A DNA stretch of 64,000 nucleotides, from NCBI RefSeq assembly GCF_032883915.1, contig NZ_CP120717.1, positions 4,471,697-4,535,696 on the forward strand, read 5' to 3'. This DNA is from Endozoicomonas sp. 8E (GTDB taxonomy: Bacteria; Pseudomonadota; Gammaproteobacteria; Pseudomonadales; Endozoicomonadaceae). This document shows positions 36,495 through 47,194 of this stretch, piece by piece (positions within the stretch are counted from its first letter, which is position 1; the number at the start of each line of letters is the position of its first letter). The translations under genes were made by a program, and so were the position numbers. Under the pieces are notes generated by a model. The model was not told the origin of the DNA. It made no database searches and saw only the letters and a list, made by a program, of their open reading frames with translations.

Positions 36495-37643
36495 TCAGCC
36501 AAGATTTAGCTGACGAGCAGCGATATAACGTTCACTTCTTCGTGTTTTGTCTGCAACCTGCCCCACCAGCTGACCACAGGCAGCATCAATATCGTCACCA
36601 CGAGTCTTGCGCACGGTCACATTAAAACCGGCTTCCTGTAGTTGCTCCTGAAAACGACGTACAGCATTGTTACTGGGGCGTTCATAACCGGAATGCGGGA
36701 ACGGATTAAAGGGGATCAGGTTGATTTTACAGGGGACATTCTTCAACAACTGAATCAGCTCAGTCGAATGCTCAGGCTGATCATTCACTCCCGCAAGCAA
36801 CGTATATTCAATGGTTACGACACGTTTGTCGGGAAGCCCACTCATGTATTGATCGATCGCATCCAGCAACTCTGACAACGGATACTTGCGATTGATGGGA
36901 ACCAGCACATTTCTCAATTCGTCATTAGGTGCATGGAGTGACACAGCCAGTGACACATCGGTCACCTCACCCAGTTTACGCAGGGCGGGAACAACCCCCG
37001 AAGTACTCAGTGTTACCCTGCGCTTGGACAGACCATAACCCAGGTCGTCCATCATCAGGTTCATGGCATCAACGACATTGTCAAAGTTCATCAGAGGCTC
37101 GCCCATCCCCATCATTACAACGTTGGTGATAGAACGATCTTTCTTTGCGGGAACATTATTAAAGTGACGCGCGGCAATCCAGACCTGACCGATAATTTCA
37201 GCCACAGTGAGGTCGGAGTTAAAACCCTGCTTACCGGTAGAGCAGAAGCTGCAGTCCAGTGAACACCCTGCCTGGGAAGATACACAGAGGGTGCCGCGCT
37301 TTCCTTCCGGTATATAGACTGTCTCGACACAACTGCCTGAGGCGACTCTTACCACCCACTTGCAGGTACCATCTTCAGAAAACTGGCTGCTGATGACTTC
37401 GGGACCTCGAATTTCAGCCACATCTTTCAGCTTTTGCCTTAGGGTTTTGCTGATATTGGTCATTTCATCAAAATTATCGACGCCGAAGTGGTGAATCCAC
37501 TTGAGCATCTGCTCGGCACGAAACTTCTTTTCACCTATGCTGAGAAAAAAATCCACCATCTTGCTGCGGGACAGATCCAACAGGTTAACAGGTGTATTTT
37601 GAACCTCACCGGCCTCAGCGCTTACGGTGATTAATTCTGACAT
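36495..37643 (-). CDS. rlmN: 23S rRNA (A2503-C2)/tRNA (A37-C2) methyltransferase
   Basis: Radical-SAM enzyme of 382 residues that methylates C2 of A2503 in 23S rRNA and of A37 in some tRNAs. The cluster motif CSLDCSFC has Cys127, Cys131 and Cys134; [14 protein letters not shown] and the C-terminal AACGQLVGQ with its reactive Cys are typical. Needs a 4Fe-4S cluster, provided by the isc genes nearby. Confidence 0.97.
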   Translation of the reverse strand: MSELITVSAEAGEVQNTPVNLLDLSRSKMVDFFLSIGEKKFRAEQMLKWIHHFGVDNFDEMTNISKTLRQKLKDVAEIRGPEVISSQFSEDGTCKWVVRVASGSCVETVYIPEGKRGTLCVSSQAGCSLDCSFCSTGKQGFNSDLTVAEIIGQVWIAARHFNNVPAKKDRSITNVVMMGMGEPLMNFDNVVDAMNLMMDDLGYGLSKRRVTLSTSGVVPALRKLGEVTDVSLAVSLHAPNDELRNVLVPINRKYPLSELLDAIDQYMSGLPDKRVVTIEYTLLAGVNDQPEHSTELIQLLKNVPCKINLIPFNPFPHSGYERPSNNAVRRFQEQLQEAGFNVTVRKTRGDDIDAACGQLVGQVADKTRRSERYIAARQLNLG

Positions 37644-37869
37644 TCTTAATACCTCAAAAAGCCATGAGCGCTATAATTCGCCCAACAGCCATGGGGCGGC
37701 CACGCATTATTCCTCGCAGGAATTTAATGCAAACCCGAAATGGCTGCATTCTCATTAACTGCCATGATTGACTGTAGAGATAAGTCGTCGACACTGAGCT
37801 AATGAAAAATGATTGACGATAAAAACATGAGCGCCATTAAACCACAATAGCCACGGCATTTTTATAGAT

Positions 37870-37922
37870 AAAAATACAGGGCATACGCCTGCCCCTGATT
37901 TCAGGGTGCAGAATGAATGCCC
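37870..37922 (-). terminator. Probable terminator after ndk
   Basis: On the minus strand GGGCAT (37922-37917) pairs with ATGCCC (37884-37879) enclosing a second hairpin CCCTGA-AA-TCAGGG; the T-rich TGTATTTTTA follows. Lies about 10 bases past the ndk stop. Two-stem shape makes it less standard. Confidence 0.5.
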
Positions 37923-37932
37923 CGTTATGTCA

Positions 37933-38364
37933 TTATCGAGTGCGAGGACAAACGCCTGCATCTTCAAAGAAGTAGGACACTTCTCTGGCAGCAGAAGTCG
38001 GAGAATCCGAACCATGCACTGCGTTTTCATCAATAGTCTGAGCAAAGTCGGCACGGATAGTTCCCGCAGCGGCTTCGGCCGGATTGGTAGCGCCCATCAG
38101 CTCACGATGATGAGCAACCGCATTCTCACCTTCCAGAACCGACACAACGACAGGGCCCGATGTCATGAAGGCCACCAGATCCTTAAAGAAAGGACGCTCT
38201 TTATGCTCTGCATAAAAACCTTCTGCCTTCTCTTTGCTCAGGTGAACCATGCGGGTTCCGACAACTTTCAGGCCGGCTTTTTCAAAGCGGCTAAAAATCT
38301 CGCCGATGACGTTTTTAGCAACAGCGTCAGGCTTGATAATTGACAAAGTGCGCTCTACGGCCAT
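37933..38364 (-). CDS. ndk: Nucleoside diphosphate kinase
   Basis: Balances NTP pools by phosphate transfer through a His. 143 residues from the ATG at 38364, which has GGAG six bases upstream; the frame reaches 38406 without support. [15 protein letters not shown] opens the protein; active-site His117 is in [10 protein letters not shown]. Usual position between iscX and rlmN, though the serpin gene now separates it from iscX. Confidence 0.96.
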   Translation of the reverse strand: MAVERTLSIIKPDAVAKNVIGEIFSRFEKAGLKVVGTRMVHLSKEKAEGFYAEHKERPFFKDLVAFMTSGPVVVSVLEGENAVAHHRELMGATNPAEAAAGTIRADFAQTIDENAVHGSDSPTSAAREVSYFFEDAGVCPRTR

Positions 38365-38681
38365 TACACTCTCCAAACTTTCTTTTATTGGCCCGCTAAG
38401 GGTCAAGTTTATAATTCATTACGCCACCTCCAGTCATTGGGGAAGCTTGGTCGGCATTGTAAACGATCACTATCCCGGTGTCAGTCATATCCGTAAAAAT
38501 CATACAAGAGAAAAAACAAACTCATATCATCAAGTTTCAAGACGCCAATACCACGCCTATCTCATTTGAGAGACCAGCAGTGCGCCCAATGTGTGTCTAC
38601 AATTCTTACGCACTCGCACATGTGCCAGAACATTTCTATTTACTCAAGCTTAATAACTCACTCACTAAGGCAAGCATAACA

Positions 38682-40058
38682 TTGACTTTAACAAATAAGT
38701 TGAGCAGCCGTTCCTCTCGATGCGCTGCAATACAGCTTTCACTATTGACATTCTGTTTCATATTAACATCACCTCCGCTTCGGGCCGCCCCCCAAACATG
38801 CCAGGAGTGTATGTCTGCTTTCAATGATAGTGACTTTCTAGTCTGCCCAGTCTGCCACCCGGGACCTGACGATCCGGCTCAGTCCTTGCCAAAAGCCAAT
38901 CAGCCTATCGCCAGCTACACGACACCTAACAATCCAGTAACTCAACCTGCAATACCACACTCCCAACATCTGGATGTGGTGATGAGACTTTTTATGTTGG
39001 CAGCCCAGACCCATTCAAATTCAAATTTTGTTTTTTCCCCTGACAGCCTTTTTCACGCCCTGTCGGCCATACTCGCGGGAGCCTCTGGCACCACCCGGGA
39101 GTTGCTCGCAAATTTTCTGGAAAGCAGTGCTTTCCCCACCACAACAGAAGAACCAGGTGCCGGCTCAGGACAAAGCGAGGTCTACTCTGTGGGCAACGCT
39201 TTATTACTGGCCTCCCGACACCAGCTTCAGGATACCTATCGAAGGGAAGCTGAAAAGATGAATACGATTGTTCATGAGGATATTGACTTTACTAACAGAC
39301 CATCCGTGAAAGCACTCGCAAGGCATCTTAACGAAGAGTTCTGCTATTTAACCCATGGCATGATTCAATCTTTTTGCAGTGCTGATGATTGGAACACAGA
39401 GACTGCACTTATTCTCATCAATTCTGTTTATTTCAGAGGGCTGTGGAAACAACCTTTTTATCGTAAACAGGAAGGAGGAATGTTTACTTTAGCAAACGGA
39501 AGAGTGCATCTCAGAAGAGTTTTACATCAGGAAATACGACAAACAGGTTACGCTACCCACGATGAGTGGCAAGCAGTAACGGTTCCCTACCGGGGTAACT
39601 ATGAAATGGTTCTGGTTTTACCTCCGGAAGGAACAGCAGTTTCAGGAATATCTAGTGGAATAATGGCCGATTTACTTGCGTCAATGCAAACTGTACCAGA
39701 AGTGGATCTTACTTTACCCGCTTTTGAGACCCATTCCAAAAGTGACCTGCATTCCGCCTTACAAAACACGGGTCTGGGATGTTTGTTTGAGCTAGGCAGA
39801 GTCAATTTAGGTGGCATGCTAGTAGGTTCTTCGAAAGAGATCTTTTTAAGCGGTGCTCAACAAAATTGCGCCATAAAAGTCAACGAATTAGGGACTGAAG
39901 CTTCAGCAGTCACTCAAACCATGTTTGTCGATGGTATCAGAAATAATATCAAAATTAATTTTAACAGGCCATTTCTTTATATATTACGACATAAGAAAAC
40001 GGAGAGAATACTCTTTATCGGGCAGATACTTCACCCTGAAGACCTTAACTATCGTTAA
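38682..40058 (+). CDS. Secreted serpin with N-terminal four-Cys motif
   Basis: About 458 residues if it starts at the TTG 38682 (AAGG 11 bases upstream), giving a standard signal peptide LSLLTFCFILTSPPLRAA; other in-frame starts at 38589 (ATG) and 38478 (GTG) would add an odd leader. The mature N-terminus has CQECMSAFNDSDFLVCPVC-type Cys pairs (Cys40, 43, 55, 58). The serpin fold follows: NFVFSPDSLFHALSAILAGA, LILINSVYFRGLWKQPF, YEMVLVLPPEG, the hinge NELGTEASAVTQT and FNRPFLYILRHKKTERILFIGQ. The hinge is close to the inhibitory consensus (small residues, Thr at P14 and P8), so it may be an active protease trap; the scissile bond lies around DGIRNN. It lies antisense to the isc-ndk genes, between iscX and ndk, an unusual site. 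Likely role: protection from host or competitor proteases (inference). Confidence 0.9.
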   Translation: MTLTNKLSSRSSRCAAIQLSLLTFCFILTSPPLRAAPQTCQECMSAFNDSDFLVCPVCHPGPDDPAQSLPKANQPIASYTTPNNPVTQPAIPHSQHLDVVMRLFMLAAQTHSNSNFVFSPDSLFHALSAILAGASGTTRELLANFLESSAFPTTTEEPGAGSGQSEVYSVGNALLLASRHQLQDTYRREAEKMNTIVHEDIDFTNRPSVKALARHLNEEFCYLTHGMIQSFCSADDWNTETALILINSVYFRGLWKQPFYRKQEGGMFTLANGRVHLRRVLHQEIRQTGYATHDEWQAVTVPYRGNYEMVLVLPPEGTAVSGISSGIMADLLASMQTVPEVDLTLPAFETHSKSDLHSALQNTGLGCLFELGRVNLGGMLVGSSKEIFLSGAQQNCAIKVNELGTEASAVTQTMFVDGIRNNIKINFNRPFLYILRHKKTERILFIGQILHPEDLNYR

Positions 40059-40117
40059 CTGGAAGAATAGAATCAACAATCACTAAAGGCGCTCATTGGT
40101 ACTGTCGGCTGGGCTGA

Positions 40118-40312
40118 TCACTCAAGCTCTTCTATCCAGGCCGCCTGAATAGCTTCCAGAACCTTTTCTCCACAACGCTCTGGATCATCATCAAAATCTT
40201 CCAGAGCCATCACCCAGCTTCTCAGATCAACAAAATTGACAAACTTTGGATCAACATCCGGATGGGCATCGACCAGCTCAGCAGCAATGTCGTAAACGTC
40301 TGTCCATCTCAT
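40118..40312 (-). CDS. iscX: Fe-S cluster assembly accessory protein IscX
   Basis: 64-residue acidic protein that binds IscS and iron and modulates cluster assembly. WTDVYDIAAELVDAHPDVDP opens the protein and RSWVMALEDFDDDPERCGEKVLEAIQAAW is its family core (shown here as the span 30-60). Last isc gene, after fdx. Confidence 0.95.
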   Translation of the reverse strand: MRWTDVYDIAAELVDAHPDVDPKFVNFVDLRSWVMALEDFDDDPERCGEKVLEAIQAAWIEELE

Positions 40313-40394
40313 TGCCTTTCTTCCTCCTATTCGTGATCCGCTCTACGAAAAGAAAGAGACTCATTGGAGCCTCTCCAGCGAAAACACATCAGGA

Positions 40395-40733
40395 TCAGTG
40401 TTTCTCTGACACCTGGTTAAGCGTGTACCTGGGTATTTCTACCACCAGATCCTTTTCAGCAACCACCGCCTGACAGCTCAAACGAGATTCAGGCTCCAGA
40501 CCCCAGGCTTTGTCGAGCAGATCTTCTTCCAGCTCATCCGCTTCTTCCATACTGTCAAAACCCTCACGAACAATCACGTGACAGGTAGTACAGGCACAGG
40601 ACTTTTCGCAGGCATGTTCAATCTCAATACCATTAGCCAGAGCCGCATCACATACGGTCACCCCCGCCTCAGCTTCAATCACAACCCCTTCCGGACAGAT
40701 TTCATCATGGGGCAGAAATACGATTTGCGGCAT
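40395..40733 (-). CDS. fdx: ISC-type 2Fe-2S ferredoxin
   Basis: 112-residue adrenodoxin-type ferredoxin that delivers electrons for cluster synthesis. Ligand Cys lie in EHACEKSCACTTCHV (C-x5-C-x2-C) and a fourth in SRLSCQAVV. Three bases downstream of hscA. Confidence 0.95.
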   Translation of the reverse strand: MPQIVFLPHDEICPEGVVIEAEAGVTVCDAALANGIEIEHACEKSCACTTCHVIVREGFDSMEEADELEEDLLDKAWGLEPESRLSCQAVVAEKDLVVEIPRYTLNQVSEKH

Positions 40734-40736
40734 TGT

Positions 40737-42602
40737 TCAGGACTCCTTGAATTCGTCAATCTTATGGCCCGAGAGTGCTTTTCGTATGCCCGAATTCATT
40801 CGACGGGCAGCAAACTCATCACTGGCCTTATTGATACGTTCTATTTCTAGCTTGATGGCGTCGGCATTGCCCAGACGCCTTACAGTTCCGAGTTGTTCCA
40901 GATCAGCCACCAGCCGGTTAAATTCATCTTCACTCAGCAGTTCACGCCCGTCGACTTCAAGTGCCGTTGTCAGAGCTTCTGTCAAACGATCAGCCTCAAC
41001 TTCCTGCTCCCGCAGTTTCCTGGCATCCCGGTCTTCGACAGCACTACTCATGGACTCTTTCAGCATACGAGCGATTTCATCATCGGTCAGACCAAATGAG
41101 GGCTTGACCTGTACACTGCTTTTAACACCCGTTGCCATTTCTTCCGCTGAAACATCCAGCAGACCGTCCGCGTCGACCTGGAAAGTCACACGAATCTTGG
41201 CAGCACCGGCAGGCAGTGGCGGAATACCGCGCAACTCGAAGCGAGCCAGCGAACGGTTATCTCTCACCAGTTCCCGCTCACCTTGCAAAACCTGTATGGC
41301 CATCGCGGTCTGGCCTTCTTTATAGGTAGTGAACTCCTGAGCCCTGCTGACCGGGATAGTGGTATTTCTGTGAATGACTTTTTCCATCAGTCCACCCATG
41401 GTCTCCAGACCGAGCGAAAGAGGAATAACGTCCAACAGCAACATTTCTTCAGCAGACTTGTTCCCTGCCAGAACATTGGCCTGTTGTGCAGCGCCCATTG
41501 CAACGACCCGATCCGGATCAATAGACGTCAGGGGTTGCTTGCCGGCAAATTCAGCCACAGACTCTCGAACCAAGGGTACACGGGTAGAACCACCCACCAT
41601 AACTACATCACGAATGTCAGCCGCCTTAACGCCTGCATCACGCAGGGCTCGCTTGAACGCTCTGATGGTTCTGGAAACCAGTGGCTTAATCAGTCCATTG
41701 AACCGAACACGGCTCAGCTCACCTTGCCAGCCAGCAAAGGCGACGGGCACACTATCAAAGTCAGTCAGGGCTTCTTTGACCCTGCAGGCCTCTGTCATTA
41801 CAGCCCTGAAAAGCCCACTGTCGAGATCCGCTTCGGAAACGGAAGCGGACTCCAGAATCCAACGGGCAACGGCTTTGTCAAAATCATCACCACCCAGTGC
41901 AGTATCACCACCCGTAGCCATGACTTCGAACACGCCTTTCTTCAACCTGAGCACAGAAATATCGAAGGTACCACCACCCAGATCGAAGACAGCAATAACC
42001 CCTTCCGCGCCTTCATCCAGTCCGTAGGCAACGGCCGCTGCGGTGGGTTCATTCAAAAGACGGTACACATGTAAACCTGCCAGCCTGGCTGCATATTTAG
42101 TTGCCTGCCGTTGTGCATCGTCAAAATAGGCAGGCACGGTAATGACCGCGCCATCCAAATCACCGCCCAGGCTTTCCCTGGCACGCTCTGATAATGAACG
42201 AAGAATTTCAGCAGACACCTCAACCGGACTGACAGCACCCATACGGGTTTCTATCAGAGGCATACTGCTTTCTGATTGAGTGAAGTGATAAGGCATCACC
42301 TCACCCAGCGTATTGACATCTTCCAGACCTCGTCCCATTAATCGCTTAACCGAGACAATGGTATTCAGGGAATCCTCCACGACGTGAGGTTTCGCAGCCA
42401 GCCCCACCTCGATACCCTGGTCTGCGTATCGAACTATTGAGGGCAGAATATGATGGCCATCGTGATCTGGTAATGTTTCCACAGAGCCGGATCGAACGGT
42501 CGCTACCAGGGAGTTGGTCGTTCCCAGATCGATGCCTACTGCACGTTTTTGCTGATGAGGTTCCGGAGCCTGCCCGGGTTCAGATATCTGAAGAAGTGCC
42601 AT
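40737..42602 (-). CDS. hscA: Hsp70-class chaperone HscA
   Basis: Specialised Hsp70 for cluster release from IscU; ATP-driven and stimulated by HscB. 621 residues. Nucleotide-binding domain with GIDLGTTNS at 23-31, [16 protein letters not shown] and [15 protein letters not shown]; substrate-binding domain after about residue 390 ([14 protein letters not shown]). Lies 9 bases after hscB. Confidence 0.97.
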   Translation of the reverse strand: MALLQISEPGQAPEPHQQKRAVGIDLGTTNSLVATVRSGSVETLPDHDGHHILPSIVRYADQGIEVGLAAKPHVVEDSLNTIVSVKRLMGRGLEDVNTLGEVMPYHFTQSESSMPLIETRMGAVSPVEVSAEILRSLSERARESLGGDLDGAVITVPAYFDDAQRQATKYAARLAGLHVYRLLNEPTAAAVAYGLDEGAEGVIAVFDLGGGTFDISVLRLKKGVFEVMATGGDTALGGDDFDKAVARWILESASVSEADLDSGLFRAVMTEACRVKEALTDFDSVPVAFAGWQGELSRVRFNGLIKPLVSRTIRAFKRALRDAGVKAADIRDVVMVGGSTRVPLVRESVAEFAGKQPLTSIDPDRVVAMGAAQQANVLAGNKSAEEMLLLDVIPLSLGLETMGGLMEKVIHRNTTIPVSRAQEFTTYKEGQTAMAIQVLQGERELVRDNRSLARFELRGIPPLPAGAAKIRVTFQVDADGLLDVSAEEMATGVKSSVQVKPSFGLTDDEIARMLKESMSSAVEDRDARKLREQEVEADRLTEALTTALEVDGRELLSEDEFNRLVADLEQLGTVRRLGNADAIKLEIERINKASDEFAARRMNSGIRKALSGHKIDEFKES

Positions 42603-42611
42603 ATTCGATTC

Positions 42612-43166
42612 TCAATCATCCAGGAACTCGGCTTCCAGCTGTTCCAGTTCGGTAGACAGCTTAACCATGAATTGCATTTTTTGAACGACAGCCGCAGCCT
42701 GCTCCAGAGAAGCCTCATCGCCCTTTTGCCAGAGAGAGGCAAATTCGTTTTGATAATCCGTTACAGATTGGTCCACTTGAGCCATCAGCCGATCCAGTTC
42801 AGACTCAGGATCCTGATGTTCACGAATTTCGCTGACAACTTCTCTCAGCTCCATCTGCTCCATCAGGAAGACCGTGTCCATAAGCGTATTATTTTCAAGA
42901 TCAACAGGACGACCAGCCAGGTCCAGCAGGTAAAGTGAGCGATTGAGAGGCAACTTCAGTGTTTCGAACCCTTCATTAACATAGGCCGCATACTGAACCG
43001 CCAACCTTTGCTGACGCTCGTCTTCCCCGGCAAAACGGTCAGGATGAACCGACTTTTGCAATTCGCGATATCGCTCGGATAATAACGCCTGGTCGACCTG
43101 AAATTCGACAGGCAACTGAAACAGCTCGAAAAAATTCTTGGTTAAATCGACCACGATACCGGACAT
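42612..43166 (-). CDS. hscB: Co-chaperone HscB
   Basis: J-protein partner of HscA that brings IscU. 184 residues from ATG 43166; the frame runs upstream to 43325 but the J domain starts just after 43166. J-domain HPD at 41-43, and the C-terminal three-helix bundle contacts IscU. The ribosome site before 43166 is weak, and a GTG a few codons inside (before DLTKNFFELF) is a possible start. Confidence 0.9.
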   Translation of the reverse strand: MSGIVVDLTKNFFELFQLPVEFQVDQALLSERYRELQKSVHPDRFAGEDERQQRLAVQYAAYVNEGFETLKLPLNRSLYLLDLAGRPVDLENNTLMDTVFLMEQMELREVVSEIREHQDPESELDRLMAQVDQSVTDYQNEFASLWQKGDEASLEQAAAVVQKMQFMVKLSTELEQLEAEFLDD

Positions 43167-43360
43167 TCCAAATAGGTGAATGCTGGAATTCCAGCAACAA
43201 ATAAAATGTCTGAAATCCCAAAACTTATTTATTACGCAGCCTTTATTGCGACACTCTCTCAATGCCAAAAAGTCTTTCATCACCTGCGCGACAAAAGACT
43301 TTTCAATGCATTCAAAAACGGACAAGGTCAGGCTGCATAGGTATCACTGTACGTCAGGAT

Positions 43361-43684
43361 TCAAACGTTAAAGCTCTCACCACAACCGCACTCACTGGCT
43401 GCATTGGGGTTGTTGAATTGAAAGCCTTCATTCAAACCTTCCCTGACAAAATCAAGCTCAGTGCCATCAAGGTAGACCAGACTCTTCTGATCCGAGTATA
43501 TGTAGACGCCCTGACTTTTAAAAGACAGCTCGTCTTTGGCAGTTTCATCCACGAACTCCAGCACATAAGCCATGCCCGAACAGCCAGAAGTTCGCACCGC
43601 AACACGGATACCTAGCCCTCTGCCGCGCTTCTTCAGTTGATCCCTTACATGCCGGGCTGCGGCCTTTGTCATGGTGATCGCCAT
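43361..43684 (-). CDS. iscA: A-type Fe-S carrier IscA
   Basis: 107 residues. Three ligand Cys: Cys35 in [10 protein letters not shown] and Cys99/Cys101 in [12 protein letters not shown] 43684 has GGAG six bases upstream and fits the family N-terminus better than the ATG 12 bases further up. A gap of about 195 bases separates it from hscB. Confidence 0.96.
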   Translation of the reverse strand: MAITMTKAAARHVRDQLKKRGRGLGIRVAVRTSGCSGMAYVLEFVDETAKDELSFKSQGVYIYSDQKSLVYLDGTELDFVREGLNEGFQFNNPNAASECGCGESFNV

Positions 43685-43738
43685 GAAATACTCCAACTCA
43701 ATACATAAATCCAGCAGGTCAATGAAATATCACTGACC

Positions 43739-44125
43739 TTAAGACTCGCCGTGCTTGGTACGATAATCGTCTATTGCAGCCTTGATTGCATCTTCAGCCA
43801 GCACTGAACAGTGGATCTTCACAGGAGGAAGCGCCAACTCTTCAGCAATATCTGTGTTTTTAATTTCTGCTGCCTGATCCAGGGTCTTGCCTTTCATCCA
43901 CTCTGTTGCCAAAGAGCTGGAGGCAATAGCAGAACCACACCCGTAGGTTTTGAAACGGGCATCTTCAATCACACCCTCATCGCTGACCTGAATCTGAAGA
44001 CGCATTACATCACCACAGGCGGGCGCACCGACCATACCGGTACCTACCTTGTCAGATTTGTCGTCGAGTTTGCCGACATTGCGGGGATTCTCGTAGTGAT
44101 CGATTACTTTTTCACTGTATGCCAT
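43739..44125 (-). CDS. iscU: Fe-S cluster scaffold IscU
   Basis: 128 residues, the scaffold on which 2Fe-2S clusters are built. Ligands Cys37 (GAPACGD), Cys63 (TYGCGSA) and Cys106 (KIHCSVL) plus the Asp39 region; LPPVK at 99-103 is the HscA-binding motif. Follows iscS by 27 bases. Confidence 0.97.
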   Translation of the reverse strand: MAYSEKVIDHYENPRNVGKLDDKSDKVGTGMVGAPACGDVMRLQIQVSDEGVIEDARFKTYGCGSAIASSSLATEWMKGKTLDQAAEIKNTDIAEELALPPVKIHCSVLAEDAIKAAIDDYRTKHGES

Positions 44126-44152
44126 GATATTTTCCTCCCACCCGGTTCGATA

Positions 44153-45367
44153 TTAGTGTGCTACCCACTGAACAGTGCTCAGATCTACGCCATCCTTGTA
44201 CATATCCCAAAGAGGTGAAAGTTCACGCAGTTTTCCTACGGCCTCTCTTACCTGGGCTACAGCATGATCTACTTCTTCAGCCGTTGTGAAACGACCAAAG
44301 CTGAAACGCAGGGAACTGTGTGCCAGCTCATCGCTGACGCCCAGCGCACGCAGCACATAAGACGGTTCCAGACTGGCTGAAGTACAGGCCGACCCGGAAG
44401 AGACAGCAATATCTTTCAGAGACATAATCAGGGACTCACCTTCCACGAAGGCAAAGCTGATATTGAGATTACCGGCAACACGGTGTTCAAGACTGCCATT
44501 GACATGAACTTCTTCCATGTCTGAAATACTGTTCAAAAAGCGTTGACGCAACTTCAGGCTGTGCTCGTTATCGGCACCCATCTCTTCTTTGGCGATACGA
44601 CAAGCTTCACCCATACCGACGAGCTGATGTGTAGCAAGAGTACCTGAACGCATACCACGCTCATGACCGCCGCCATGAATTTGAGCCTCGATACGAACGC
44701 GTGGCTTACGGCGCACGTACAGGACACCCACACCTTTAGGGCCATACATTTTGTGAGCCGATAAAGACATCAGATCCACTTTGAGACTACCCAGGTCAAT
44801 AGGCAGTTTACCGGCACTCTGCGAAGCATCAACGTGGAACAAAACCTTGTTGGCCCGGGTGATTTCGCCAATCGCTGCGATATCTGTGACCACACCAATT
44901 TCATTATTGACGTGCATGAGACTAACCAGAACAGTGTCTTCACGCAGTGCATTGCTTACCTGCCCGGGAGTAATCATCCCTTGAGAATCTGGCTCGAGGT
45001 AAGTCACCTCAAAACCTTCACGCTCTAACTGACGACAGGCATCCAGAACCGCTTTGTGTTCAATCCTTGAAGTAATGACGTGCTTACCCTTCTTGCTGTA
45101 AAAGTGCGCTACGCCTTTAATGGCCAGGTTGTCAGACTCGGTGGCACCTGAAGTCCAGACAATTTCGCGGGGGTCAGCATTCAACAAGTCCGCAACCTGC
45201 CTGCGAGCATTTTCAACCGCTTCTTCTGCCTTCCAGCCGAATACATGTGAACGGGATGCAGGATTACCGAAATTGCCCTCAGACAACAGACATTGACTCA
45301 TCTTCTCAGCAACACGAGGATCACAGGGTGTTGTTGCTGAATAATCCAGGTATATAGGTAGTTTCAT
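44153..45367 (-). CDS. iscS: Cysteine desulfurase IscS
   Basis: PLP enzyme that takes sulfur from cysteine for Fe-S clusters and thio-tRNAs. 404 residues from ATG 45367, with GGAG upstream and the standard [14 protein letters not shown] start; the frame runs 9 codons further. PLP Lys in [13 protein letters not shown], active-site Cys in [14 protein letters not shown] near residue 328. Follows iscR by about 85 bases. Confidence 0.97.
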   Translation of the reverse strand: MKLPIYLDYSATTPCDPRVAEKMSQCLLSEGNFGNPASRSHVFGWKAEEAVENARRQVADLLNADPREIVWTSGATESDNLAIKGVAHFYSKKGKHVITSRIEHKAVLDACRQLEREGFEVTYLEPDSQGMITPGQVSNALREDTVLVSLMHVNNEIGVVTDIAAIGEITRANKVLFHVDASQSAGKLPIDLGSLKVDLMSLSAHKMYGPKGVGVLYVRRKPRVRIEAQIHGGGHERGMRSGTLATHQLVGMGEACRIAKEEMGADNEHSLKLRQRFLNSISDMEEVHVNGSLEHRVAGNLNISFAFVEGESLIMSLKDIAVSSGSACTSASLEPSYVLRALGVSDELAHSSLRFSFGRFTTAEEVDHAVAQVREAVGKLRELSPLWDMYKDGVDLSTVQWVAH

Positions 45368-45452
45368 CCCGTACATCTCCAGGCGCTCGGACACTGATGT
45401 CGTTCGAGTCGCTCAAGGCTGTTTGTCCCTGCGATCAACTGAACTTCCCTCA

Positions 45453-45929
45453 TCAAAGAAGACTATTGATCGCACTCTTGTTTTTCAGTCCCTGCTGCTC
45501 ATCCTGACGGATTGCAACACTCTGAACCTCACGTCTGGCAACGAGTTCAGCAAGACTGATACCACTGAGGAACTCGTGGATCTGCTGGCTAAGATCATGC
45601 CAGAGGTCATGGGTAAGGCACTTAGCTCCTTTCTGGCAGGAACCACTGCCGTGACATCGCGTGGCATCGACCGATTCATTAACCGCATCAATCACTTCTG
45701 CCACATAGATTTCATCAATATCACGACTGAGGCGATAACCACCTCCAGGCCCTCGAACACTGCATACCAGGTCTCCCTTACGGAGACGAGAAAACAGCTG
45801 CTCCAGATAGGACAGAGAGATACCCTGACGATCGGAAATATCAGCCAGCGCTATAGGCCCTTCACCAGCATGAAGAGCCAGGTCCAACATAGCGGTTACG
45901 GCATAACGCCCTTTTGTTGTTAATCGCAT
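45453..45929 (-). CDS. iscR: Fe-S cluster-sensing regulator IscR
   Basis: Rrf2-family repressor of 158 residues. Winged helix at the N-terminus ([40 protein letters not shown]). 2Fe-2S ligands Cys92, Cys98 and Cys104 in [15 protein letters not shown], plus His107. With its cluster it represses the operon; the matching operator is seen at 46075-46099. Confidence 0.97.
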   Translation of the reverse strand: MRLTTKGRYAVTAMLDLALHAGEGPIALADISDRQGISLSYLEQLFSRLRKGDLVCSVRGPGGGYRLSRDIDEIYVAEVIDAVNESVDATRCHGSGSCQKGAKCLTHDLWHDLSQQIHEFLSGISLAELVARREVQSVAIRQDEQQGLKNKSAINSLL

Positions 45930-46333
45930 GCTGGCAACATCTCCGAACTAGCCGACCAGAGCCGGTATTATCAAAAGAATCCAATCTACTGATTTTGCTG
46001 CCTGTCCAGATAGCAGCTCCATCCTGTATACGTAATAAAACCATCGCAGGATCAGTATTCGTGCGAATTATGAAATACCCTAGTAATTTAGTCAAGTATT
46101 ATAAATGATAGCTCGAGAGCCTGTTTTGGCCTTAAGCCAACCAATGCGAGAGAGAGAGGAGTGGGTTGAAGAGCGATAAGGCAGAATTGAGATCAAGCCA
46201 ACTGAAAAGATCACCTAAAGTAAGGACCTGTTGCTCAACTATCTGGAAACGTTACTAGCAAAACACTATAAAAAACGTACCGACCTATAAGCCGACGCCA
46301 TTGTATACAAGCAGCGCCCTGCATCCAAGCAAA
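45930..46333. other. Intergenic upstream of iscR
   Basis: About 400 bases between cysE and iscR. It holds the iscR promoter/operator at 46067-46099; in the remaining part no gene or terminator is clear. Short frames here are not supported. Confidence 0.6.
46067..46099 (-). promoter_or_regulatory. iscR promoter with type 1 IscR operator
   Basis: On the minus strand ATACTTGACTAAAT followed by TACTAGGGTAT (46099-46075) fits the 25-bp type 1 IscR box, a palindrome with ATAC...GTAT ends. It contains the -35 TTGACT (46095-46090); 17 bases later comes the -10 CATAAT (46072-46067). This overlap is how E. coli IscR represses its own operon. Confidence 0.85.
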
Positions 46334-47140
46334 TTATGGATGCGTAAGCACCTCATCCTCCCCGCCTGACTTGACGCTGGCAAAATCTTCTTTTCTTAAC
46401 TCAGGCAGCTGCTTGTCACCACAATCAAGCCCGCGCTCCCTGAGCGTCATACAGAGCTCTTCTATACGGCTATCCACTGCCTGCATATGATCCAGCATCG
46501 CAGATATAGCGTTTGCGGTAGGATCCGGCATATCTTCTGTAACTGCATAGGCATCAAAACCTATCTTTTCGGCCATTTTCTGGCGCCGACAGTCCACTTC
46601 TTCACGCTTTTTGACGATACGCCCCGGTATGCCGACCACCGTAGCACCTTCAGGTACTTCACGAACCACCACTGAGTTGGAACCAATTTTGGCATTTGCG
46701 CCAACAATAAATGGGCCCAACACCTTGGCACCTGCACCAACCACAACTCCCTCCATAAGTGTCGGGTGACGCTTACCCTGATTCGAAGGGTGATTTTTAC
46801 CTCTATTTGGCGAAGTCCCACCCAGCGTTACACCATGATAAAGAGTCACATCGTCATGAATGATGGCCGTTTCACCGATCACCACACCCATTCCATGGTC
46901 TATGAAAAAACGTCGACCAATGCTGGCACCAGGATGTATTTCTATACCAGTTAACCAGCGACTGAATGTCGATAGTGATCGACCCAACCAGCAGAACCCG
47001 GACTTCCAGATTTTATGCGCCGCACGATGCAACAGCAGAGCATGAAGCCCCGGATAGTTGGTAAGAACTTCAAAGGTGCTCCGGGCAGCCGGATCACGTA
47101 CCATGACCGTTCTTATGTCTTCTTTTAAACGTTCAAACAT
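46334..47140 (-). CDS. cysE: Serine O-acetyltransferase
   Basis: Makes O-acetylserine for cysteine synthesis, so it feeds the substrate of IscS. 268 residues; N-terminal helices then a left-handed beta-helix of hexapeptide repeats ([30 protein letters not shown]-type). Catalytic Asp/His are in [13 protein letters not shown]. The long C-terminal tail (about 80 residues) matches the longer proteobacterial form. Adjacent to trmJ and isc as in many gammaproteobacteria. Confidence 0.95.
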   Translation of the reverse strand: MFERLKEDIRTVMVRDPAARSTFEVLTNYPGLHALLLHRAAHKIWKSGFCWLGRSLSTFSRWLTGIEIHPGASIGRRFFIDHGMGVVIGETAIIHDDVTLYHGVTLGGTSPNRGKNHPSNQGKRHPTLMEGVVVGAGAKVLGPFIVGANAKIGSNSVVVREVPEGATVVGIPGRIVKKREEVDCRRQKMAEKIGFDAYAVTEDMPDPTANAISAMLDHMQAVDSRIEELCMTLRERGLDCGDKQLPELRKEDFASVKSGGEDEVLTHP

Positions 47141-47194
47141 GGGTCAATTCGTCACTTGTTTCTGGGTGCTGTTGTTATTATTGAATGTACATTC

